Part shown: piece by piece, positions 55,681-64,000 of the stretch
Position numbering within the stretch: position 1 is the first letter of the stretch
Layout: each line of letters begins with the position of its first letter
Source: Inia geoffrensis
Lineage: Eukaryota > Chordata > Mammalia > Artiodactyla > Iniidae
Assembly (NCBI GenBank): GCA_036417435.1
Contig: CM070917.1
Coordinates: 57,820,436 to 57,884,435 of the forward strand
Reading direction: 5' to 3'
Length of the DNA: 64,000 nt
The notes under the pieces: model-generated
Databases searched by the model: none
Seen by the model: only the letters and a program-made list of their open reading frames with translations
Told to the model about the DNA's origin: nothing
Made by a program: the position numbers and the translations under genes

Positions 55681-58600
55681 TTCAGGTAATTCTCTGAATC
55701 CTTTAGGAGCCCCTCACGTGACACATAGTGTGTGCTCAACACATGCTTGTGGGATAAAGAGGGGGCCCAAGACTCATCCCTTAGCTGGGAGTACAGCCTG
55801 AGTGGGGCCCACACTTCCTTAACTCTCGGGGAAGTGCCCTGAGGGTGGGAAGCTCCCCAGCCCAGGGACAGCTGAGTGCGTTGGAGTGCTGGGACGCCTC
55901 GCCTCATCTGTGCCTCTGTGCAGGTTCCTTCATCCCAAGGTGGGCGTCCCTGTCACAAACAACATGCCTTCTGACCCTCATGGTGGCCACATCAAGGACT
56001 CACTCCGGGAGCTCTGAGCTTTGTGGGAGGCACATACCATATGAGTACGCGGAGGCCAAATGCCAGGAGGGGAGGGGAGGAACAACTCCTCAGAAACACA
56101 CGGAACTTTAATCTCTTGGAAACTCAGGCCAGGGTGATCATGAAAAGGAAGGATAAAGTAAACGATGCTGTCTCAATTGGAAATACTAAAAAATGTCTCT
56201 CAGTGGGATGACTGCCCTTAAATAAACAGGCGCTATAAGCTGGTTAAGGAGCTAATTCAGAGGATGGTCCCAGCGCCTGCATTTACAAGAACATTGCAGG
56301 CTAGGACATTTCCAGCTGGGCCCAGGAACAGTTCCTCAAGTGTTATTAAATGTGTAATTCCTCCAGCGTCGAGCAGACAGTGAACGCAGGCCCTGAAATG
56401 GCCTTAGAGCAGGTGTAATGGAGGAGCACTGCAGCATCTGTGCTGTCGACGAGCTCTCCCATATTGGGCTCCAGAGATAAACAGACCCCTGGAGACAAAT
56501 GTGATCAAGAGGCAGTTTCAAACCAGATTACGATGATTAACTGCAAATTCCACGAGAGTTCAGCAGCAAAGTGCAGTTCTGAAGGGTCATCTACTTTCAT
56601 GTAAAGAAAAAAAATTAAAGCAGAAATAGCCACTCTGAAGACTAAATATAAAGACATTCTCTATTTCCAGGTACTAAAAGCTACTAAAAATCCTGATGAG
56701 TACAAGAATCACAGTTGGCTGAAGGTGTTCTGTAGCACTGGTAGCCCCGGGGAGCAGGCCTGGGTGGCCGACTGCCACCCCTCATCTCTTAGGGGAAATC
56801 TTTTCTGTCCCTCCCCTTCACTGGGCTTCGCGTCATGGTAGTCTCTCCATTTAATGCGTCCAGAACCTTTGCACATGGTCCTTAATGGCCAGGTGCCAAG
56901 AGCAGTGCCAGTGAATTTCTAAACATGTGATACAGATGACAAAGGTATTGAAGTAGGAGAGGAGCAAGGAAGGTTCTGAAATAACTTCCCCAGAAAAGCC
57001 CTCTTGTTTATATAGCTTGGCTTTTCAATTAAATTTGACAAAGGGCAAAGTAGAAATGACCAAAAGGTACAGTTTCCTGAGCCACAAGACCAGGCTTTCA
57101 GATCAGCAACAAAAGGCTTTAGTGTAGCAGAGACGGGCTGGGTAGAAATGAGGTTTTACCACTACCCACTTCACTCTAAAATTTCCAAAACTGCTTTATA
57201 CACCGTAGTTCTGATCTCTGTAACCATACTGCAGGAAGCGTTATTACCACAACTTTACGGAGAGGCAGATGATGGCTGTGGGAAGTAAAAATAGCTGGCT
57301 TAAGAAATTGAGGGCCTAAATTCAGTTTTTTAAACTCTCAAATCCAGGGTTTTGGCTGGTCTTTTAAAGTCACTGTTTATCCAAAGTTAGTTCAATGGGT
57401 AGAAGGATAAATCTTTTGTTGAAATATAGAATATTTTGGCCATCATTCCAGAGCAAACAAGCAATAGGACATTGACTGGACACAGTGGGGCACTGGGTCC
57501 AAAAAGGCCAAGGTTGAACTGAGGTCAAGGTCAGACTTGGATGCACTGAGGAGGATGGAGGCTGTTCCCAGCATCAAGACGAGCATTAAAATCAGGAACA
57601 TGCAAGGGTGTATTGATCGCAGCCTCCCAGTCAGTACTGTTAGACCAGGAAAATGAGCGAACCGCAGGGCTGGGAGACAGTCCACATGACTGTCTGTATA
57701 GACATGCCCCGGGAGCCAACAGGCCACTTCTCAGAACCAGGAGACCAACAAGGCTGCTCCACAAGATGACTCCAGACACCAACCCCAACCCAACCCAACG
57801 TAATGAAAGACAGCCTTCTCCCTAGAGGCACACAGGCTGTGACACCTTCTTTGGGGATGCCCCTGTGACACTCACAGTCTCATGCAACCATTACCCGTTT
57901 TTAGCCCCCTCACAGCAAAGCTCCAGCTGCCATGGCGTGGGGAAGTGGTCTCAGCAGCTGCGCAGAGCCCAGATAAGAGAGGAGGACCCGGATCCGTGGG
58001 GAGTCAGGTCAGAGACTCATTGAGTGGGCAGGCATGGCTCTTAGGGGCCTGGAGCAAAGAGGGTCACGTGAGTGGGTTCAGGCGGCAGCGTGCAGGACTG
58101 ATGCACGAAGGCGGTAGGGACAGGACCAGGTGGCCGGATCTGCCTGACGCATTTGTCACCTCCAGGCCCACTGGTGCTAGGGAGTGGAAGCCCTGTGGGT
58201 GTGTGAGCTGAAAAGAGCCCCAGGTAGCGGGCGGCCTGCAGGGCTATCTCAATGGCACAGGGGTCCTGGACAGGAAGGAGGGGCTGACACTCTGAGTTGA
58301 GGTTCCCCACTCTCTCCTTTTACCCCTTGCAGAGCAGAGAATGGTCTCCCCCTTTGCATGGTAATGCCATTGCTTCCTGCCCTCCTTCTCTGTGGCTCTG
58401 CTGATCTCCCTTTCCTGTGGGTGGAAAGGGCTCCACTCAGCTCACAGCAAATTGTTACAGGTTTGCTATGGGCTCCTGGGCAGCTCCTTAAATAAGCATT
58501 TTCTTATCTGCAAATAATCTACAAAACCACACTTATAGCATGGAGTTGATGAAAGAACTAAGAGAATCTTCACACGAGAGCCCCTGCCACGGGGTGTCAC

Positions 58601-60146
58601 CCATATACACACATGTGTGCACATGCACATGTACACAGCGAGCGGGTCAAAGTCCAATTAGATGTATGGCTGTTTCTCTGTTTATTCTTTTCTCCCAACT
58701 AGAGACCATTTAAGTCACCATTCCTTCAAAACAAGCAAGCAAACCCAACCACTGATGACAGCTCGTCTCCCCACTTACAAACCCCTCAAGCAAGCTGAGG
58801 GCCGCACCCCGTCCTTCCTCCCCAGAGCCCCCATTTCTGCCTCCCTCCCCATGTACTTCTGAAGCCTGACTGCCAAGTGCGACAGCCTCTTTGAGGATCT
58901 CTGTTCCGCTCCCAGCGCTCTCCCTTGTTCCGGAGCCTCCTTCTTCATGTTCTGTTATCAGACTTCCCAGCCCTCCCCTCTCTGACAAGCTCCTTCCACC
59001 CTCCCTTCTCTGTCCCCCGAAGAGCAGACCCTGAAGCTCAGCCCTCAGCCCGCTGGGCCTTCGTGTCACATTTCCCCTCGAGGACTTGCCTGCCATCGCC
59101 ATCGGGTAGACGAGGGCCCTAGTCTCCATCTCCCAGGCCATGAGGCCCCATCACCAGTGGTCCCCTGAGCGCTCCCCTCACCACGCCTCCCCACTTGGCG
59201 CCCCTCTGTCACTGACACAGCAGGCCCACGCCCCACACAGGTTCAAACTTGAGAACCGTTTGTTCTCCACACCTGCCTGGCCCTCCTGTTAGCTGTGTGT
59301 CCCCTACCCTGGCCCTTTCTGTCCAGCAGCCCCCACCTTCCGGCCACCCTCACCCATCCCTCTGGGCATGAATTCCTGCCGCAGAGGCCTTGGTGGCCCC
59401 CTGCCACCTGGGTTAACATTATAATCTCCTTTACACTGAGACACACAAATGCAGCCCTGCCCACAAGATTTCTCCACTTCTTGAAGAGTCACCCTCATGC
59501 CAGGCATGTGTGTGGATTCGGCCTCATAGCAGAGGGTTTTGTCCCCAGTGGACAGTGTCGAGGGCAGGGACGGCTGAGCTCTGCGACACCTATGGCCTTC
59601 AGCACAGTTCTGAGTACAGGGCCTTGCCTAGGACTTCGAGCAGTGGCCACGTGAGTGCAGACCCACAGGCACGAGGACAGGGGTGGGGAGGTGCCTACTG
59701 GGAGCAGAGCTGGAGACATGGGCTGGGCTGTCATGGCTGAGAAGTGACCGCTAGTGCCGCAGCCTGAGCCTTACAGGTGATAGCCTGGGCCTCCATGGGA
59801 CTGTTCCCAGGGTCAGGGTTGGGGAGGGAAAGCACTGGCTGGAGACAGGAGACTGATGGGGCGAGGTAGGGCCGAGCATCAAGAAGGAAGCGGGCAGGGT
59901 CATTCGCTGGCTGGAGGGGTGGTAGTGGGTGAGGAGGGGGCAGCGCACAAGAGGCAACAGGTGAGCCGAGGGCCAGGGTGACAGACCAGGACTGGGCCCA
60001 GGGGAAGCACAGGGCCCTGGGAGGGAGGGAGGCCATGGAGGGCGTGAGGCCAGGAGGAGGGAGAATGACAGTGGGGCCGGGCCCCCCGCCCTACTCTCAG
60101 CAGCTCTCCTGTGGCAGGGGTGCGGGGGGGGACAGACATTACTCAC

Positions 60147-60257
60147 ACTGTCCACGGCGAGGATCTTGGCCCAGATGAAGACAAGGAGAGGCCGCAGCTC
60201 CCTGGCTGAGCTCTGGAGAAGCTTCAGCACGTAGGGGAAAATACCCACAGACAAGGC
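60147..60257 (-). CDS. RPTOR: RPTOR exon 13 (residues ~467-503)
   Basis: 111 nt, 37 codons, phase 0 at both ends. The acceptor ends ctctcgcag and the donor is gtgagt. The peptide begins [20 protein letters not shown], ends ILAVDS, and matches human raptor throughout by eye. It contributes helices of the HEAT-like solenoid that packs against mTOR and supports Rag binding. The next exon lies 20 kb downstream, making the following intron by far the longest in the window. Confidence 0.96.
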
Positions 60258-61678
60258 CTGCGAGAGAGAGCACGTCAGGCCCGCGCCGGAGGGAGCAGAG
60301 CGCATGGCGTCCTCAGCACTAACGGAGCTACATGGGGAAGGGTCGTGCCTCCCTCACCTCCAGTCCTTCTCCTGGAAGCGGCCCAGGCCTGCCTGCTTGG
60401 GCTGCATGAGCTCACGCAGCTCACAAGGTAAGAGACACGCCAGGCCTCCACCTGAGTCTACCTGTGGTGAGCTACATATGGCCTCCCTGCTGGCACCTGG
60501 GAGTGTAAGAGGGCTAGCAAGGACTGCTCGTGCATTCTTCCTAATTTTTAGGCTTTCCCTCTTCTCCTTCATGTTGAACTATCAATTATGACTCTTAGTT
60601 GACAATATACAATGAAAAAACTTAAATATACATCAATGGAGATAAAATAATATGCTGAACTCCCATGTGCCCATCACTTGGCTTCAACGCCATCAACCGA
60701 AAGGGCACGGCATCCTGGCTGGCCTTACCCACCGTCCTTCCTGAATGTTCTGAAGCATGTCTTAGGTATCACATTGTATCATCTGTAAACACTTAAGTGT
60801 TTATCTCTAAAAAATAAGGTCTCTTTTATGAAAACATGACCACATACCACTACCACACCTAAAAAAATGAACAATTACAATTATTGTTTTTTTTTGGCTG
60901 CGTTGCACCGCATGTGGGATCTTAGTCCCCTAACCAGGGATTGAACCTGCGCCCCCTGCATTGGAAGCAAAGACTCTTAACCACTGGACTGCCAGGGAAG
61001 TCTCAACAATTATTCTTTAATAACATAAAATATTCAGTTCATGTAAAATTTCTAATTGTTTCATGAATATTAATTTTTCAAATTTTAACTTTCAAACTTT
61101 CATTTGCAAATACAGCCCTATAAGGTCCAGACCCTGCACCTGGTGGTGGGTCTCCTGAATCCCCTTTTATCTCTAGGTCCCTCCTGATCTCTTTCCCTGG
61201 TGATTTATGTGTTGGAAAAATGGATCACTTTTGACTCTATTTTTGTCAGTGTTTTGAATGGCTGTTTCCACTCTCCTGTGAATAGAATGATAGAAAAGTG
61301 TTTCAGAGCTGTGCCTAAAACCACAGTGAAAGGACGGCGAGTGAGGCTTCACAGGCTTCTCCCAGGAGAACACATGCCGCGTGTGGCCAGGGACTCAGCC
61401 CAGAGGCTGCCAGCTTCCTGGCCTGGCAGGGGTGAGCCCCTCCCTAGAGTGTCCCTAAAGGACACTTTCTGTCCTGCAAAGGTGAAGCCTAACAGCAGAT
61501 GGGAAAGGGCCCCCCAACAATGTGACAATGAAGGTGCAAAGAGCGAGGTCCACGGGGGCCTTGCGGGCTTAATGGCCACCCCCACAGTCATCCTCGGCCA
61601 CATGGCCAAGGTCCCTTGATTTGTCAGACGGTGACGTGGAGTCTCGTGCCCCCCACTGCGGACACAGGAAGCACGCAC
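60258..61678 (-). other. RPTOR: RPTOR intron 12
   Basis: A 1.4 kb intron. The part 60590-61260 is AT-rich and looks like an old interspersed repeat, interrupted by one SINE at 60886-61005. The same old repeat family seems to recur near 47330-47540. Nothing else is recognised. Confidence 0.7.
60886..61005 (-). mobile_element. CHR-type tRNA-derived SINE (short form)
   Basis: Read on the minus strand it starts with 'agacttccctggcagtccag' and runs through a degenerate tRNA-like head with a box-B relative ('ggttcaatccc') to an A-rich tail at about 60886-60895. A likely 9-bp target-site duplication, acaattatt, is found at 60877-60885 and 61006-61014. It has the same orientation as RPTOR. Confidence 0.85.
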
Positions 61679-61762
61679 CAGGCTCACCGCCCAGGGACCC
61701 AGGTCCAGAAATCTTCCCAGCAGGTCCAGGGCTCTCAGCCGGTGCACTTGGCTCAGCAGCAC
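61679..61762 (-). CDS. RPTOR: RPTOR exon 12 (residues ~439-466)
   Basis: 84 nt, 28 codons, phase 0 at both ends. It begins after a pyrimidine-rich acceptor ending ccttccag and ends with a Leu codon before donor gtgcgt. The peptide begins [20 protein letters not shown] and appears identical to human raptor. It forms the first helices of the HEAT-like alpha-solenoid that follows the N-terminal caspase-like domain. Its frame joins directly to the exon at 60257. The numbering as exon 12 is inferred from the exon 14-17 block. Confidence 0.96.
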
Positions 61763-64000
61763 CTGGAAGGGAGAAAAGGCGGTGTCACCGCAACACCCCC
61801 TGCCCCGCAACGCGCAGCCAGGATGAGCATCCCCAGGGGCTGTTCTCCCAGGTCAGCAGGTGCCCCTTTCTCTATGGCTTATGCTTTACACAGGCTGGGA
61901 ATGCTCCATTTCTTCATGAACAGGTAAACTATGTGCACGCTGGAGGAACTAATAAAACAGACACTTTATAACCTCATTTAAGAAAATATCCACTGATGGC
62001 ACTGGTCTATCCACTTCCAGACACTGTTCTCTATGTACAACGTCCCCTGTTTGTTCTAAATTCGATAAGATACTATTGTGTTTCTCATCTCCTTTCTGAC
62101 TAAATGATACACCCTCACTCTCACTCCACATAGCTAGATATGTCTGACCATTATGGCTGCCAACGGCAGCACTGAACTTTTCTGTAAATGTGCATAATTC
62201 ATTTAAACAATCTCCCCACTGCTAGATACTTAAATTATTATCAAATTTTTGCTATTGTAAACAATGCTGTGATAAAAATTCTACCAGGTAGGTCTCTGCA
62301 CATTTACGTTTTTTTCCCCTTCCCCTAGGATAAACTTGAGAAGTTAAAATTACAGGGTCAGAGCATACACACTTACGTCACCAGATTGCCCTCCAGCTGA
62401 ACCAACTTGCCCACCAAGCCTTGGCTGAATACCAGGCACCAGGACACGTTTGCTCTGGTGCTCACAGGCTACTTGGCCTTGGGAAAATAACTTCTCTGAA
62501 CCTTAATTTCCTAATTCATAACACAAGACCCACCCACAAGAGTTCTATTAAATATCAAATTAAAAGCTACCAGCAAAATATTAGCCCACGCTACACTATT
62601 ATTTCCCAACATGATAGGTAATAATAAAATGCTCTTTTAATCTGAATTTCTTTGATTACAAGTGAGGTTAAATATTTTTTCATAGGTTAATAGGTTATTT
62701 CTCTAGTAAACTGGCCATGCATGTCCTTATTTTCCTACTTAAATGTTTGGCTTTTTCTTTTTGATATAAAAGGATTTGTAAATTAAAAACAGCGACCTCT
62801 GCCACGTATTTTTCTCTTTCTTCCTGTGTTATATCAAAGCTTTAAACTTTAATGGAGTCATTTATATTGAGTTTTCCCTCACGATGTTTACCCAGAGGTC
62901 ACATGAACAGAGCACTTACTGTGTGTGGGTGCGGTGCTGGGCGCAACTGGGAACAGCAGGGCCCCTCCCATCACCACCTGGCCCAGACACAGACATTCTG
63001 CAGCCACGCTGCAATAACCATCGAACAGACAGCTGGGGGCCACTCCCTACTCTGGGGGTCTGAAAGCTCTTCCTCCCAGTGGGTGACGTGTGGGGTTCCT
63101 AGGCTCCAGGCAGAGGGGCTGGGAAAGTGTGGGCCTTCCCCAAGGAAGGGCAGGTGGTCAGTCTGATGGGGGAGGCTCCAGAACCAGCCAGACCTGCAGA
63201 CCAAGCTAAGGGCTTCAGCTTTTCCTAAGAAGAGCAGCAGAGGGACCCGTCCAATGTGCTTGCTGCGGGCAATAGGCTGGCAGGAAGATGGATGGAGGAG
63301 TGAGATGGGTGGACTTGACCGTGGCCATGACTGATGGGGAGAAACAGACTCCAAGACAGCTGGCGGGCGAGACCGACAAAGGCTGCTGGAGGAGGGGGAA
63401 TAGGGGTCAGGGAAAGGAGCTGCTGGAAGAGAAGATTTGGAATGAGGCTAGAGGAAAGAACAGATGGACAGGCCAGCCAGTCCGGGGTGGTCTGCAAGGG
63501 GGAAGCTGGGTAGAGAGACCAGCGAGGGAGGTGGGAGAGAAGGCGGGGAGGTTTTAGCTGTGTACCTGCTCCCGGGAGGTGAGGATCAGTAGTGGGACTC
63601 GTGAAGAGGACCCTCTGGCTGCAGGGATGTGGACCGTGGTGTCGGGACTGAACAGGGGTGAGGAAATGGCGCAGCCAGAGCAGTGGTTCAAGGGGCTACC
63701 CTCTGAGGGGTGAATACGGGTTGGCGGGAGGAGGGTGGGGAGCAGGGAAGGTCACCAGGTGGGGGACAGAGGAGGTGGCAGGAGATGCTGGAGAGAGTGG
63801 AAAGTGGGGAGGGGGTCCCGCAGCACGAGGCTCCTGAGGAGGGGTTCCCGGGTTAAGGGGGGAGGCTGGGGAGCTTCCCCAGGTGGACGCGCGGCCCGTG
63901 GCTGCAGAGGAGGCGAGAGCGTGTGTTCCCAGCCTGCGGGCAGCCCAGGGGTCAGGGAAGCGGAGGTGGCTGGGTTCAGCTGCTGGAATGTCATTTCCCA
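61763..64000 (-). other. RPTOR: RPTOR intron 11, 3' part
   Basis: No exon is seen; the previous exon, ending about residue 438, lies upstream of the window. The stretch 62150-62760 is AT-rich and resembles an old antisense LINE-1 3' region. A MIR/L2-like piece (a 'gagcacttactgtgtg' core) lies near 62905-62960. From about 63260 to 63990 the sequence is purine- and G-rich with several CpGs near 63880-63960, too few to call an island. Confidence 0.7.

Larger units (their letters stand above)
39946..60146 (-). other. RPTOR: RPTOR intron 13 (20.2 kb)
   Basis: The largest intron here. From high to low coordinate it holds: L2-like GC-rich sequence near 58.7-59.6 kb; mostly unique sequence at 55.9-58.5 kb; an RNF126 retrocopy (55021-55680); a nested LINE-1 stack (about 47.55-54.8 kb) with two SINEs; an old repeat at 47330-47540; SINEs at 46552, 45495, 44488 and 42902; and apparently unique sequence at 40.0-42.9 kb. 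I recognised no exon of another gene. Confidence 0.75.
1..64000 (-). other. RPTOR: RPTOR gene body (partial; exons 12-28 inferred)
   Basis: The whole window lies inside one minus-strand gene. Raptor is the cytosolic/lysosomal scaffold of mTORC1: it recruits TOS-motif substrates such as 4E-BP1 and S6K, and docks the complex on Rag GTPases at the lysosome. Seventeen exons with GT-AG borders and matching phases translate without a stop into residues of about 439-1124 of the 1,335-residue human protein (recalled numbering). I count roughly 30 substitutions against human, clustered in the disordered linker, while HEAT and WD40 exons are nearly identical. Exon numbers are inferred: exons at 39945-35641 sum to 474 nt, equal to the exon 14-17 block missing from a described 1,177-residue human isoform. 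The N-terminal caspase-like domain and most of the propeller lie outside the window. No promoter, start codon or polyadenylation site of RPTOR is present. Confidence 0.97.

Noticed and set aside
63790..63960. CpG island or alternative promoter near the window end
   Set aside because: There are only a few CpGs in a G-rich stretch. It is short, with no first-exon signal and no start codon in frame with raptor.
1..64000. Endogenous retrovirus or other viral insertions
   Set aside because: I saw no LTR pair, primer-binding site, or gag/pol/env-like reading frame. The only reverse-transcriptase traces are of L1 type.

Overview
The window is mammalian nuclear DNA, most probably from a toothed whale (odontocete cetacean). 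The evidence is thirteen tRNA-derived SINEs of the CHR type known from cetaceans, hippos and ruminants. Several have the short, GC-rich CHR-2 form that is abundant in whales and dolphins, and I see no ruminant BovB or Bov-tA2 sequence. There is no bacterial, phage, CRISPR or operon structure.

One protein-coding gene fills the window on the minus strand: RPTOR, encoding raptor, the substrate- and Rag-binding scaffold of mTORC1. Seventeen consecutive coding exons can be placed to the base, from 61762 down to 1442. All introns start GT and end AG, all phases fit, and the joined exons (2,056 nt, 685 codons plus one base) have no stop. They cover residues of about 439-1124 in human numbering (recalled from memory): the end of the first conserved part, the HEAT-like solenoid, the phosphorylated linker with the Rag-contacting claw, and the start of the WD40 propeller. 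I infer they are exons 12-28 of 34. The exons before and after lie outside the window.

Layout from high to low coordinate, the direction of transcription: exons 12-13 (61.8-60.1 kb); a 20.2 kb intron 13 (60.1-39.9 kb) holding a nested LINE-1 stack, a dead RNF126 retrocopy and most of the SINEs; exons 14-17 (39.9-35.6 kb), four phase-0 exons totalling 474 nt; exons 18-20 (30.2-28.6 kb) carrying both AMPK sites; exon 21 (21.1 kb); exons 22-23 (15.7-14.8 kb) with mTOR/MAPK sites and the claw; exon 24 (13.2 kb); exon 25 (7.5 kb); and exons 26-28 (4.5-1.4 kb), which begin the propeller.

I found no undescribed gene system. The most notable observations are: a 30-nt U6 snRNA fragment beside a SINE with three copies of the same target site; a SINE with an apparent 3' transduction; an old LINE-1 end reaching into the branch-point zone of the exon 27 acceptor; a valine next to the AMPK site Ser792; and an in-frame four-exon cassette matching a known human isoform. 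Comparisons with human raptor and repeat consensus sequences rest on memory and were not checked by alignment.
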